Origin: SG8-41 sp036555035
GTDB lineage: Bacteria > Pseudomonadota > Gammaproteobacteria > Burkholderiales > SG8-41
Assembly (NCBI GenBank): GCA_036555035.1
Contig: DATBMB010000116.1
Coordinates: 1-64,000, forward strand
Reading direction: 5' to 3'
DNA: 64,000 nt
Part shown: in pieces, positions 8,168 through 17,360 of the stretch
Position numbering within the stretch: the first letter of the stretch is position 1
Layout: each line of letters starts with the position of its first letter
Notes under the pieces: model-generated
What the model was told of the DNA's origin: nothing
Databases searched by the model: none
What the model saw: only the letters and a program-made list of their open reading frames with translations
Made by a program: the position numbers and the translations under genes

Positions 8168-9479
8168 CGCGCGCGCCGATCCATGCCTCGATGTCGGCCG
8201 CGCCCTTGGGGGCATCGCGCGTCAGCACCTCGGCCCCGGTCTCCGTCACCAGCACGTCGTCCTCGATGCGCACCCCGATGCCGGACAGGCGCTCGGGGAC
8301 GCCCTCGCCGGCCCGGATGTAGCAGCCCGGCTCCACGGTCAGCACCATGCCCGGGGCAAGCGTGCGCCAGTCCCCCCGGCGCTTGTAGTCGCCGGCGTCG
8401 TGCACGTCGAGCCCGAGCCAGTGCCCGGTGCGATGCATGTAGAACTTCTTGTAGGCCTCGGTCTCCACGACCTCTGCGAGCCCGCCGATCACCAGCTTCA
8501 GGTCGATCATGCCCTGGGCCAGCACCTCGACCGCCGCGCGATGCGGGGCATCCCACGGCACGCCCGGCTTGACCGCGGCGATGGCCGCACCCTGGGCCGC
8601 CAGCACCAGCTCGTAGACCTCGCGCTGGGGCCCGCTGAAGCGCCCGTTTACCGGGAAGGTGCGCGTGAGATCGGCTGCGTAGCCGTCGAGCTCGCAGCCG
8701 GCGTCGATCAGCAGCAGCTCGCCCTGCCCCAGCACGCCGTCGTTCTGCACGTAATGCAGCACGCAGGCGCGCTCGCCGGAGGCGACGATCGGGGTGTACG
8801 CGGGAGCCTGAGCGCCGTGGCGCCGGAACTCGTGCAGCAGCTCCGCCTCGATCTCGTATTCGGCCCGGCCGGGCCGCGCCGCGCGCATGGCGCGGCGGTG
8901 CGCGCCGGCGGATATCGCCGCCGCCCGCCGCATGACGGCGAGCTCCTCGGGTCCCTTGACGAGCCGCATCTCGTCGAGCAGCGCGTGCACGTCCTTGACC
9001 GCGCGCGGGGCCGCAACGCCGGCGCGCGCCCGCTCGCGCACGCCATTGATCCAGCCCGTGACGCGCGCGTCCCACGCCGAGTCGGCTCCGAGATGGCAGT
9101 AGAGCGCCTCGCGGTCGGCGATCAATTCCGCCATCCGCGCGTCGAGCTCGGCGATCGGGTGCGCTTCGTCGAAGCCGAAGGCCGCACGCGCCGCCTCCGG
9201 GCCGAAGCGGAAGCCGTCCCAGATCTCCCGGTCCGGATCCTTCTCGCGGCAGAAGAGGATGCTCTTCGGCGCGCCACCCGCGACGATCGCGAGCGCGGCG
9301 CCGGGCTCCCGGAAACCGCTGAGGTAATAGAAGTAGCTGTCGAAGCGATAGGGATAGTGCGCGTCGCGGTTGCGCGTGCGCTCCGGCGCGGTCGGGATGA
9401 TCGCAACGCCCTCCTGCATCGCGGCGGCGAGCCGTGCGCGCCGCCGCTGATAGACGCCGATGTCGATGCCCGTTGCCAT
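8160..9479 (-). CDS. pepP: Xaa-Pro aminopeptidase P (M24 family)
   Basis: Removes N-terminal residues preceding proline. 439 residues with the N-terminal creatinase-like domain (RFDSYFYYLSGFREPGAAL) and the C-terminal pita-bread domain. All metal ligands appear present: DAGCELDGYAADLTRTF (two Asp), HRTGHWLGLDVHD (His), TVEPGCYI (Glu) and GVRIEDDVLVTE (Glu). The start at 9479 gives MATGIDIGVYQRRR; longer in-frame extension is non-homologous. A TATAAT-like hexamer lies within 15 nt of the ATG, so the leader may be very short. It overlaps the ubiH-like gene by 8 nt. Confidence 0.96.
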   Translation of the reverse strand: MATGIDIGVYQRRRARLAAAMQEGVAIIPTAPERTRNRDAHYPYRFDSYFYYLSGFREPGAALAIVAGGAPKSILFCREKDPDREIWDGFRFGPEAARAAFGFDEAHPIAELDARMAELIADREALYCHLGADSAWDARVTGWINGVRERARAGVAAPRAVKDVHALLDEMRLVKGPEELAVMRRAAAISAGAHRRAMRAARPGRAEYEIEAELLHEFRRHGAQAPAYTPIVASGERACVLHYVQNDGVLGQGELLLIDAGCELDGYAADLTRTFPVNGRFSGPQREVYELVLAAQGAAIAAVKPGVPWDAPHRAAVEVLAQGMIDLKLVIGGLAEVVETEAYKKFYMHRTGHWLGLDVHDAGDYKRRGDWRTLAPGMVLTVEPGCYIRAGEGVPERLSGIGVRIEDDVLVTETGAEVLTRDAPKGAADIEAWIGARDG

Positions 9480-9523
9480 GGCTGAAATTATACGGCGCGG
9501 CCGCGCCGCTGCCCCCGACCCGC

Positions 9524-10216
9524 CTAGCGGTTGCGTCCTGCGGACAGCGCGCGTTCGAGCGCCGCGAGGCGCTGCGGCGTGCCGATGTCCATCCACGTTC
9601 CGCCGTGACGCTCGCCGGTGACGAGCCCCCGCGCCATCGCGGGCCGCAGCAGCGTCACCAGCTGGCACCGGGCCCCGCGCGCGATCCCCGCAAACAAGGC
9701 GGGCGCATAGACGCCGATGCCGCTGAAGGTGAGACGCGCAGGACCCTCCCCCGACACCTTGCCGGAAGCGAGCGTGAAATCCCCCGCGGGGTGATGGGGC
9801 GGATTGTCGACGAGAACGAGGTGCGCCAGCGCGGCGCCGGAAGCGAGCTGGGCGGCCGGAGCGGCGAGGCGCGCAAAGTCGAAGTCGCAGAAGATGTCGC
9901 TGTTGACCACCAGGAAGGGGCCGTCCCCGAGCAGCGGCAGCGCGTAGGCGATGCCGCCGCCGGTTTCGAGCGGCTCGGCTTCGCGCGAGTAGACGATGCG
10001 CGCGCCATAGCGCGAGCCGTCGGCGAGCTCCCGCTCGATCATGTCCGCGAGGTGCGAAACGTTCACGACCAGCTCGTCATAGCCCGAGCGCGCGAGGCGC
10101 TCGATCAGGTGGGCAATGAGCGGGCGGCTGCCGGCCTGAAGCAGCGCCTTGGGGACGCGCTCCGTCAACGGGCGCATGCGCTCTCCGCGCCCGGCGGCGA
10201 GAATCATCGCTTTCAC
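9524..10216 (-). CDS. murU: MurNAc-1-phosphate uridylyltransferase (nucleotidyltransferase)
   Basis: Transfers UMP to MurNAc-alpha-1-phosphate in the cell-wall recycling route that bypasses de novo UDP-MurNAc synthesis. About 230 residues. The sugar-nucleotidyltransferase signature LAAGRGERMRPLT is at the N-terminus, followed by PKALL, VVNVSHLAD, VVNSDIF (metal-binding Asp) and GTWMDIGTPQR near the end. The start is taken as GTG at 10216, as the family begins MKAMILAAG. It lies 19 nt after amgK, and the pair next to lptD is the arrangement known from pseudomonads and betaproteobacteria, which supports MurU over a generic glucose-1-phosphate transferase. Confidence 0.9.
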   Translation of the reverse strand: MKAMILAAGRGERMRPLTERVPKALLQAGSRPLIAHLIERLARSGYDELVVNVSHLADMIERELADGSRYGARIVYSREAEPLETGGGIAYALPLLGDGPFLVVNSDIFCDFDFARLAAPAAQLASGAALAHLVLVDNPPHHPAGDFTLASGKVSGEGPARLTFSGIGVYAPALFAGIARGARCQLVTLLRPAMARGLVTGERHGGTWMDIGTPQRLAALERALSAGRNR

Positions 10217-10235
10217 GCGGCCCGGCCCGTGACGG

Positions 10236-11288
10236 CTATGCCCCGTTTCCGGTCGTGGCCGGCTCGCGGCTTTCGAGCGCCTCGAGCAGGCCCGCGAGCC
10301 CCGCGAGCTCACGGTAGCGGCCGGCCACCGCGCGTGCGTATCCGAGGAAGCGCGGCGCGTCCTGGAGATAGCCGCTCTTGCCGTCGCGGTAGTGGATGCG
10401 CGCGAAGATGCCGGCCACCTTCAGGTGGCGCTGCAGCCCCATCCATTCGAAGTCGCGGTAGAACTCGCCGAAGTCGGGGCCGACCGGCAAGCCCCGCCGC
10501 TTCGCCTTCTCCCAGTAGCGCGCGGCCCAGTCGATGACGCGCCCCTCCTCCCAGCTCACGAAGGCGTCGCGCGTGAGCGACACCAGATCGTAGGTGATGG
10601 GGCCGTACACGGCGTCCTGGAAGTCGAGCACGCCCGGATTGGGTTCGCTCACCATGAGGTTGCGCGGCATGTAATCGCGATGCACGAACACCGCCGGTTG
10701 CGCAAGGCTGCGCGAGACGATGAGCGTAATCGCATCGGAGAGCGCCTGTCGCTGCGCGGCGGAGAGCTCGAGCGCGAGATGCCGTGCGAGGTACCACTCG
10801 GGAAACAGGTTGCACTCGCGCCGCAGGAGCGCCTCGTCGTAGGGCGGCAACTCCCCCGCGCGGCTCGCCAGCTGCCACTTGAGGAGCGCCTCGATCGCGT
10901 CGCCGAACAGCCGGTCCGCATTGGCGTCGTTCAGCGCGGAAAGATACGTGGTGTCGCCCAGGTCCGTGAGCAGCAGGAACCCCCGCGCGAGATCCTGCGC
11001 GATCACCTGCGGCGCGTTGACGCCCGCCGCCCGCAGCAGCGCCGCGACGTGCACGAAGGCGCGGCAGTCCTCGCGCTCCGGCGGCGCGTCCATCGCAATC
11101 CAGGAGCGCGCGTCGCCGAGCGTGACGCGAAAATAACGCCGGAAGCTCGCGTCCGCCGAGGCCGGTTTCAGATCGAGCGCATCGGTCCTCAACTGCGCGC
11201 CGAGCCAGCCGCGCAACGGCTCCAGTCGAGTGTCGATATCGGGCGGCAAGCCGATTGCCTTCAGCGGTGAATTGTGCGATTTTAGCAT
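10236..11288 (-). CDS. amgK: N-acetylmuramate/N-acetylglucosamine anomeric kinase
   Basis: Aminoglycoside-phosphotransferase-fold kinase that phosphorylates MurNAc at C1 for salvage into UDP-MurNAc together with MurU. About 350 residues; kinase motifs are HRDYMPRNLM (catalytic loop, HxDxxxxN) and VLDFQDAVYGP (metal-binding Asp). The start at 11288 (MLKSHNSPLK) leaves only 22 bp to the divergent lptD ATG, so the promoters of both genes must overlap coding sequence, or the true amgK start is further in. The extension upstream of 11288 overlaps lptD and is rejected. Confidence 0.88.
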   Translation of the reverse strand: MLKSHNSPLKAIGLPPDIDTRLEPLRGWLGAQLRTDALDLKPASADASFRRYFRVTLGDARSWIAMDAPPEREDCRAFVHVAALLRAAGVNAPQVIAQDLARGFLLLTDLGDTTYLSALNDANADRLFGDAIEALLKWQLASRAGELPPYDEALLRRECNLFPEWYLARHLALELSAAQRQALSDAITLIVSRSLAQPAVFVHRDYMPRNLMVSEPNPGVLDFQDAVYGPITYDLVSLTRDAFVSWEEGRVIDWAARYWEKAKRRGLPVGPDFGEFYRDFEWMGLQRHLKVAGIFARIHYRDGKSGYLQDAPRFLGYARAVAGRYRELAGLAGLLEALESREPATTGNGA

Positions 11289-11310
11289 CACGCCGAACGG
11301 GCATTTTTCG

Positions 11311-13596
11311 ATGAAAAAACTGATAATTACGCGCTTGTTGCTGGCCCTCGGCTGCGCGCTGCCGCTCATCGTCCACGCGCAGCAGGGGCTGCGGCTGAAG
11401 TCGCAACCGGCGCTGCTCGTGATGCCGCCGGCGGTGGTCGATGACCTGCCGCTCTTTTTCGACGCGGATCGGGTGCAGGGACACCAGGAAGGCGCCATCG
11501 AGGCCGAGGGCAACGTCCGCCTGCGCCGGCGCGGTCAGGCGGTCTCCGCGGACTGGCTGCACTATGACCGGCAGGTCGGCGAGGTCAGCGCGCACGGCAA
11601 CGTGCGCATGCAGCGGGGCGCCGACGTGCTGGAAGGCGCGCGCCTGCGCTACAACCTCGACTCCGAGACCGGCTCCATGGAGCAGCCGGCCTACACGCTG
11701 CACAAGGGCGCCGTGCCCGGCGGCGGGCGGCAGCCGTTCGGGGAGCCGGACGCGCGCGGAAAGGCGGAGCGCATCCTGTTCGATGGCCCGGGGCAGTACC
11801 GCGCAGAGCGTGCGGCCTACACCACCTGCGGTCCCGGCAACGAGGACTGGTACCTGCGCACCGGCGACCTGCAGATCGACAAGGATCGAAACGTCGGCGT
11901 CGCCCACCATGCGACCATCGAGTTTCTCGGCGTCCCGATCTTCTATGCGCCCTACCTGTCGTTCCCGCTGCACCAGGAGCGCAAGTCCGGCTTCATCACG
12001 CCGCATTACGGCAGCTCCAACACGGGCGGCCTCGAGTTCACGATTCCCTATTTCTGGAACATCGCGCCCAACCGCGATGCCACGATCGCTCCGCGCATCA
12101 TGACGCGGCGCGGCGTGCTGGTGGGCGGGGAGTTCCGCTATCTCGAGCCGACCTACCTCGGCGAAGCCCGCGGCGAGTACCTGCCCGACGACCGCGTCAA
12201 GGACGGGGAGAGGCGCTACGGCTACGCGCTCCGCCACGATCAGACGCTGCCCGCAGGCTGGCTCGGGAGGATCAACCTGCAGCGCGTCTCGGACGACACC
12301 TACTTCACCGATCTCTCGACGCAGATCTCCAAGACCTCCCAGGTCCAGCTGCCGAACGATCTCACGCTCGGCGGCGGGGGAACCTGGGGAGCCGCCGGCG
12401 GCTACGGGCTCTCCGCTCTCGTCCAGCGCTGGCAAACGCTGCAGCCCGACCCCCTGCAGCCGGTGACGCCCGCGTACGACCGGCTGCCGCAGATCACGCT
12501 CACGGCGACGCGCCCGCAGGTGCTGCGCTCCGATTTCGATTTCTACGGACAGTACACGACCTTCGACCATCAGACGCTGACTACCGGCAGCCGGCTGGTC
12601 GCCTATCCGAGCGTCAGCGTGCCGCTGCATACGCCGTACGCGTCGCTCACGCCCAAGCTCGGCGTCAACCTCACGCGCTATCTCATCGATACCAACAGCT
12701 CCGGATTCACCGACCAGGACCGGGCGGTTCCGATCTTCACCGCGGATTCCAGCGTCGTGTTCGAGCGCTCGACCGAGTTCGCCGGCATTCCGCTGCTGCA
12801 GACCCTGGAGCCACGCCTCTACTATGTCTACATCCCGTTCCGCGACCAGTCGACGATCCCGGTGTTCGATAGCGCCCAGCAGGACATCAACTTCGCGACG
12901 ATCTATTCCGAGAACCAGTTCACCGGCTGGGACCGCATCAACGACGCAAACCAGCTGACCTTCGGCATCACCTCGCGCTTCATCGGCACCGACACCGGCG
13001 CGGAACGCGTGCGGGCGGGCATCGCGCAGCGCTACTACTTTGAGCCCCAGCAGGTCACCCTGCCCGGTACGGTCGCGCGCACGAGCTCCCGTTCCGATCT
13101 CCTCGCTGCGGTGTCCGGGGCGGTGACGGCCCACTTGAGAGCCGACGTGGGGCTGCAGTACAGCACCGATTTGTCCGAGACGCAGAAATTCAACGCCGGC
13201 GTGCGCTACCAGCCGGCGCCCGGCCGGGTGCTGAACCTCTCCTACCGCGAGACGGTCAACACCCTGGAGCAGACGGACATCTCGACGCAATGGCCGCTGG
13301 GGCGGGGCTGGACCGGGCTCGCGCGCTGGAACTACTCGCTGCAGGACAGCAAGACGCTCGAGGGCCTGCTCGGCGCGGAATACAATGCCGATTGCTGGAG
13401 CCTGCGCATGGTCGTGCACCGCTTCGCGACCACGACACAGCAGACGTCCACCAACTTCTTTGTGCAGCTCGAACTGAACGGCATGTCGCGCATCGGCGCC
13501 AACCCCATGGAGACGCTGCGGCGCAATATCAGCGGCTATGCGAAGCTCGATCCCCGGTCCCCGAGGCCCGATGAACCCGGCGCTTCCTATTACTAG
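11311..13596 (+). CDS. lptD: LPS-assembly protein LptD
   Basis: Outer-membrane beta-barrel that inserts lipopolysaccharide into the outer leaflet with LptE. 761 residues: signal peptide MKKLIITRLLLALGCA to about residue 26, an OstA/LptA-like periplasmic domain (about 45-200), then a long barrel domain with many aromatic-rich strands. Two cysteines remain in the mature protein, C173 (TTCGPG) and C695 (ADCWSL), where E. coli has four, so probably one inter-domain disulfide forms. The start at 11311 is chosen because it yields the signal peptide. Overlaps surA by 26 nt. Confidence 0.97.
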   Translation: MKKLIITRLLLALGCALPLIVHAQQGLRLKSQPALLVMPPAVVDDLPLFFDADRVQGHQEGAIEAEGNVRLRRRGQAVSADWLHYDRQVGEVSAHGNVRMQRGADVLEGARLRYNLDSETGSMEQPAYTLHKGAVPGGGRQPFGEPDARGKAERILFDGPGQYRAERAAYTTCGPGNEDWYLRTGDLQIDKDRNVGVAHHATIEFLGVPIFYAPYLSFPLHQERKSGFITPHYGSSNTGGLEFTIPYFWNIAPNRDATIAPRIMTRRGVLVGGEFRYLEPTYLGEARGEYLPDDRVKDGERRYGYALRHDQTLPAGWLGRINLQRVSDDTYFTDLSTQISKTSQVQLPNDLTLGGGGTWGAAGGYGLSALVQRWQTLQPDPLQPVTPAYDRLPQITLTATRPQVLRSDFDFYGQYTTFDHQTLTTGSRLVAYPSVSVPLHTPYASLTPKLGVNLTRYLIDTNSSGFTDQDRAVPIFTADSSVVFERSTEFAGIPLLQTLEPRLYYVYIPFRDQSTIPVFDSAQQDINFATIYSENQFTGWDRINDANQLTFGITSRFIGTDTGAERVRAGIAQRYYFEPQQVTLPGTVARTSSRSDLLAAVSGAVTAHLRADVGLQYSTDLSETQKFNAGVRYQPAPGRVLNLSYRETVNTLEQTDISTQWPLGRGWTGLARWNYSLQDSKTLEGLLGAEYNADCWSLRMVVHRFATTTQQTSTNFFVQLELNGMSRIGANPMETLRRNISGYAKLDPRSPRPDEPGASYY

Positions 13597-14905
13597 CCGC
13601 GGCGGCGCGCGGACCGCGCTCGCGCTCGCCGCGGCGCTCGCGGGCGTCGCGTGCCCCGCCCCCGCCCAGCAGCCGCAACGGGCGGTGGTGCTCGATCGCA
13701 TCGTGGCGGTGGTGAACAACGAGGTGATCACGCGCGCCGACCTCGACCAGCGGCTGCACGCCGCGACCCTCCAGCTGAAGCAGCAAGGCACGCCGCTGCC
13801 CCCCCGCGCGAGCCTGGAGAAGCAGCTCCTCGACCGCCTGATCACCGATTCCGTGCAGCTGCAGCTCGCGCGGGAGACGGGGCTCCGCGTGGACGATTCC
13901 GAGCTCGACCGCGCCCTCCAGCGCATCGCCACGGAGAACAAGCTCTCCCTCGAGCAGCTGCGCGCGACGCTGGAGAAGGACGGCGTGCAGTTCCGCCACT
14001 TCCGCGAGGACATCCGCAGGGAGATCATCCTCTCGCGCCTGCGGCAGCGCGAGATCGACAACCGGATCGTGGTGAGCGATGGCGAGATCGAGAGCTTCAT
14101 CAACGCCCAGGAGAGCGCCGGGGGGCGCAACGAGCAATTCAACCTCTCGCACATCCTGGTGAGGGTTCCCGAGAACGCCGCGCCGGAGCAGATCCAGGCG
14201 CGCCGCGCCCGTGCCGAGGAGGCGCTCCAGCAGCTCGCCACCGGCGCCGACTTCCGCCAGGTCGCAGCGACGTTCTCGGATGCGCCGGACGCGCTGCAGG
14301 GCGGGGCCATGGGCTGGCGCGACGGCGCCCGCCTGCCCGCGCTGTTCCTCGATGCGCTGAAGACACTACAGGCGGGACAGGTCGCCCCCCTGGTTCGCAG
14401 CGCGAACGGCTTCCACATCGTCCGGTTAAACGACCGGCGCGGCGCGGGCGCCCCGGTGATCGTCCAGCGCACCCACGCCCGCCACATATTGGTGAAGACC
14501 AACGAGCTTATCCCGCAAGCCGAAGCGCGCCGGCGCGTGGAGTCGCTCAAGGAGCGCCTCGATAACAACGCCGATTTCGCGGAGCTGGCGCGCCTGCACT
14601 CCGAGGACGCGAGCGGCTCCAAGGGCGGCGATCTCGGCTGGCTCTCCCCGGGCGACACGGTGCCCGAGTTCGAGCGCGCGATGGACGCGCTCAAGCCCGG
14701 AGAGGTCAGCGCCCCGGTGCAGACGCCCTTCGGCTGGCACCTGATCCAGGTGCTCGAGCGGCGCGACGAGGACATGTCCAAGGACCGCCAGCGGCTGGCG
14801 GCACAGTCCGCGCTGCGCGCGCGCAAGTCCGACGAGTCCTACCAGGAGTGGGTGCGGCAGCTGCGCGACCGCGCCTACATCGAGTACCGCCTCGAAGAGC
14901 GCTGA
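13571..14905 (+). CDS. surA: Periplasmic chaperone / peptidyl-prolyl isomerase SurA
   Basis: Escorts outer-membrane proteins, including LptD, to the BAM complex. 444 residues: signal peptide ending PAPAQ (about residue 32), N-terminal chaperone domain (VVNNEVITRADLDQRL), two parvulin domains starting near FNLSHILVRVP (about 188) and THARHILVKTNE (about 300), and a C-terminal helix. The start at 13571 lies inside the end of lptD (26-nt overlap), consistent with coupled expression of chaperone and client. Confidence 0.97.
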   Translation: MNPALPITSRGGARTALALAAALAGVACPAPAQQPQRAVVLDRIVAVVNNEVITRADLDQRLHAATLQLKQQGTPLPPRASLEKQLLDRLITDSVQLQLARETGLRVDDSELDRALQRIATENKLSLEQLRATLEKDGVQFRHFREDIRREIILSRLRQREIDNRIVVSDGEIESFINAQESAGGRNEQFNLSHILVRVPENAAPEQIQARRARAEEALQQLATGADFRQVAATFSDAPDALQGGAMGWRDGARLPALFLDALKTLQAGQVAPLVRSANGFHIVRLNDRRGAGAPVIVQRTHARHILVKTNELIPQAEARRRVESLKERLDNNADFAELARLHSEDASGSKGGDLGWLSPGDTVPEFERAMDALKPGEVSAPVQTPFGWHLIQVLERRDEDMSKDRQRLAAQSALRARKSDESYQEWVRQLRDRAYIEYRLEER

Positions 14906-14910
14906 CGCGA

Positions 14911-15900
14911 GTGTCGAGCACTCCGCTGATTGCAGTGACGGCGGGCGAGCCGGCGGGCGTCGGGCCCGATCTCTGCGTCGGGCTCGCGCGGCGGCGGCTG
15001 CCGGCGCGCATCGTCGTCGTCGCCGACCGGGAGCTGCTGGCAAGCCGCGCCCGCTTGCTGCGCCGGCCGTTGCGCCTTGCGGACCACCCGCCCGGCGCGC
15101 GCGCGGTGCCCCGCGCGGGCACGCTCGCGGTGCTGCACGTGCCCCTCGCGCAACCCGCCGTCCCGGGCCGGCTCGACCCGGCGAACAGCCGCTACGTGCT
15201 GCGCACCCTGGAGGCGGCCGCCGACGGCTGCCGCGAAGGGCGGTTCGACGCGATGGTCACCGGACCGCTGCAGAAGAGCGTGATCAACGACGCCGGCATC
15301 GCGTTCACCGGGCACACCGAGTTCCTCGCGGCGCACACCGGGGCGAGCCACGTGGTGATGATGCTCGTGGGCGGCGGCATGCGCGTTGCCCTCGCGACGA
15401 CCCACCTGCCGCTCGCCGAGGTCGCGCGCCACATCACCGCGGCGAGCCTCGAGCGCACTGTGCGCGTGCTCGCGCGCGACCTCGCCGGGCGCTTCGGGAT
15501 CGCGCGGCCGCGGATCCTCGTCGCCGGGCTGAATCCCCACGCCGGGGAGTCGGGCTTCCTCGGCCGGGAGGAGGCAGAGATCATCGGACCGCTGCTCGCG
15601 CGGCTGCGCCGGGAGGGCCTGGACGTGGAAGGCCCGCTGCCCGCCGACACGCTGTTCAATCCGCGGCGCCTGAAGGACTGCGATTGCGTGCTCGCGATGT
15701 ATCACGACCAGGGCCTGCCGGTGCTCAAATACGCGAGCTTCGGCGCCGGGGTCAACGTGACCCTCGGCCTTCCCATCATCCGCACCTCGGTGGACCACGG
15801 CACCGCGCTCGATCTCGCCGGCACCGGCCGCGCCGGGAGCGGGAGCTTGATCGAGGCGATCCGGCTGGCGGCGAAGCTCGCCGCGCGGCGCGCCGCATGA
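14911..15900 (+). CDS. pdxA: 4-hydroxythreonine-4-phosphate dehydrogenase
   Basis: NAD-dependent oxidation of 4-phosphohydroxy-threonine in pyridoxal phosphate synthesis. 329 residues from GTG at 14911, 5 nt after the surA stop, giving the family N-terminus with TAGEPAGVGPD. Other signatures are VTGPLQKSVIN, FTGHTEFLA, GLNPHAGESG and the metal-binding MYHDQGLPVLKY, then IRTSVDHGTALD. Operon with surA and rsmA, the classical lptD-surA-pdxA-rsmA cluster. Confidence 0.97.
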   Translation: MSSTPLIAVTAGEPAGVGPDLCVGLARRRLPARIVVVADRELLASRARLLRRPLRLADHPPGARAVPRAGTLAVLHVPLAQPAVPGRLDPANSRYVLRTLEAAADGCREGRFDAMVTGPLQKSVINDAGIAFTGHTEFLAAHTGASHVVMMLVGGGMRVALATTHLPLAEVARHITAASLERTVRVLARDLAGRFGIARPRILVAGLNPHAGESGFLGREEAEIIGPLLARLRREGLDVEGPLPADTLFNPRRLKDCDCVLAMYHDQGLPVLKYASFGAGVNVTLGLPIIRTSVDHGTALDLAGTGRAGSGSLIEAIRLAAKLAARRAA

Positions 15901-15926
15901 GGCGCGCGCGGGGGACGCGTCCCGTG

Positions 15927-16709
15927 ATGCGTCACGTCCCGCGCAAGCGCTTCGGCCAGAACTTCCTCGTCGATGAAGCGGCGATCGCCGCCATCGTCGA
16001 AGCCATCGCGCCGCAGCCGCGCGATCGCATGGTGGAAATCGGCCCGGGGCTCGGCGCCCTCACGCGGCCGCTCGCGGACGCGGTCGAGCAGCTGCACGTG
16101 ATCGAAATCGATCGCGACATCGTCGCGCGCCTGCGCGCCGCCTTTCCCGCGGACCGCGTGGTCGTCCACGAGGGCGACGCGCTCAACTTCGATTTCAGCG
16201 CGCTCGGGCCGCGGCTGCGCGTCGTGGGGAACCTGCCCTACAACATCTCCACGCCCCTGCTGTTTCATCTCGCCCGACACGCTGCGGCGATCACGGACAT
16301 CCACGTCATGCTGCAGAAGGAGGTCGTGGCGCGCATGGTCGCGGCGCCCTCGAGCGCCGAGTACGGGCGGCTGTCGGTGATGCTGCAGTACCGCTTCGGG
16401 ATGGAGCCGGTGCTCGCCGTTCCCTCCGGCGCGTTTCGCCCGGTTCCGAGGGTCGAGTCCGCGGTGGTGCGCATGTTGCCGTACTTGCCGCTGCCGTACC
16501 CCGCGCGCGACGAGCAGCTCCTCGGCAAGGTGGTCGCGGCCGCCTTCGCGCGGCGCCGCAAGACGCTGCGCAATGCCTTGCGGACGAGCTTTACGGCAGC
16601 GGACCTCGAGCGGCTCGGTGTGGACGCCGGATTGCGCCCACAGGATCTGCACGTCCGGGATTTCGTGCGCCTGGCCGACGACCTCGCCGCGCGCCAGAGG
16701 ACCGGGTGA
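15927..16709 (+). CDS. rsmA: 16S rRNA (adenine1518/1519-N6)-dimethyltransferase
   Basis: Dimethylates two adjacent adenines near the 3' end of 16S rRNA. 260 residues from ATG 15927 with RKRFGQNFLVD, SAM-binding EIGPGLGALT, acidic EIDRD, and the catalytic NLPYNIS. An in-frame ATG at 15897 overlaps the pdxA stop (ATGA) and would add ten Arg-rich residues; 15927 better fits the family and has GGGGGA upstream. Last gene of the lptD cluster; it faces gloA with a 30-bp gap and no terminator-like hairpin. Confidence 0.96.
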   Translation: MRHVPRKRFGQNFLVDEAAIAAIVEAIAPQPRDRMVEIGPGLGALTRPLADAVEQLHVIEIDRDIVARLRAAFPADRVVVHEGDALNFDFSALGPRLRVVGNLPYNISTPLLFHLARHAAAITDIHVMLQKEVVARMVAAPSSAEYGRLSVMLQYRFGMEPVLAVPSGAFRPVPRVESAVVRMLPYLPLPYPARDEQLLGKVVAAAFARRRKTLRNALRTSFTAADLERLGVDAGLRPQDLHVRDFVRLADDLAARQRTG

Positions 16710-16739
16710 AGAGAGCGGCGCCGAAAATCGTGTGCGTCC

Positions 16740-17123
16740 CTATTTTCTCTGGATGAGCTCGATCTTGTAGCCGTCGGGGTCCTCGACGAAGGCGATCACG
16801 GTGGTTCCGTGCTTCATCGGCCCGGCTTCGCGCGTGACCTTGCCGCCGCGCCGCTTCACGTCTTCGCACGCCCGGTAGGCGTCGTCGACCTCGATCGCAA
16901 CGTGCCCGTAGCCGGTGCCGAGATCGTAGGACGCGGTGTCCCAGTTGTGGGTCAGCTCGAGCACCGCGGCGCGGGATTCCTCCTCGTAGCCGACGAAGGC
17001 GTTGGTGAAGCGCCCGCCCGGATAGTCGTTCTTCCGCAGCAGCTTCATGCCCAGTACCTGCGTGTAGAAGTCGAGCGAGCGCTGCAGATCGCCGACGCGG
17101 ATCATGGTGTGCAGGATTCTCAT
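16740..17123 (-). CDS. gloA: Lactoylglutathione lyase (glyoxalase I)
   Basis: Converts the hemithioacetal of methylglyoxal and glutathione to S-lactoylglutathione. 127 residues, the short bacterial nickel-type length, beginning MRILHTMIRVGDLQRSL. Metal ligands are visible as His5 (LHTMIRV), a Glu in VLELTHNW, His in GYGHVAIEV and Glu in DGYKIELIQ. Its ATG overlaps the rubredoxin TGA by four bases, so the two proteins are translationally coupled. Confidence 0.95.
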   Translation of the reverse strand: MRILHTMIRVGDLQRSLDFYTQVLGMKLLRKNDYPGGRFTNAFVGYEEESRAAVLELTHNWDTASYDLGTGYGHVAIEVDDAYRACEDVKRRGGKVTREAGPMKHGTTVIAFVEDPDGYKIELIQRK

Positions 17124-17308
17124 ATCTCGACCATCTCGAAGTCTTCCTTGCGCGCCCCGCATTCCGGGCAGGTCCAGTTGACCGGCACGTCCTCCCAGCA
17201 GGTGCCGGGCGCGATTCCCTCGTCGGGCAGTCCCGCCGCCTCGTCGTAGATGAATCCGCAGATGAGGCACATGTAGGTCCGGTAGACGCGCGTCTCGGTG
17301 GGGGTCAT
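17120..17308 (-). CDS. Rubredoxin
   Basis: Small iron-sulfur electron carrier of 62 residues. The four iron-binding cysteines are C14 and C17 (CLICG) and C47 and C50 (CPECG), with the typical GFIYDEAAG and PEDVPVNW-like segments between. The start at 17308 gives MTPTETRVYRTYMC. It is the promoter-proximal gene of a two-gene unit with gloA and is divergent from thiD, with an 81-bp shared region. The redox partner is not evident. Confidence 0.95.
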   Translation of the reverse strand: MTPTETRVYRTYMCLICGFIYDEAAGLPDEGIAPGTCWEDVPVNWTCPECGARKEDFEMVEI

Positions 17309-17331
17309 GGTAATTTTTAAGTTAGAATCGA

Positions 17332-17360
17332 ATTCTATCGAATCGTCCGGTCGCGACCAA
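17332..17360 (-). promoter_or_regulatory. Putative sigma-70 promoter for rubredoxin-gloA
   Basis: On the minus strand TTGGTC (17355-17360) and TAGAAT (17332-17337) are separated by 17 bp, and transcription would begin some 15-20 nt before the rubredoxin ATG. The -10 is one arm of the palindrome TAGAAT-CGA-ATTCTA (17323-17337), whose other arm reads TAGAAT toward thiD but lacks a good -35. Confidence 0.45.

Noticed and set aside
10309..14826. Very long minus-strand reading frame (about 1505 codons) opposite lptD and surA
   Set aside because: Arg/Ala/Pro-rich translation without any domain, opposite two well-recognised genes; a by-product of high G+C codon bias.
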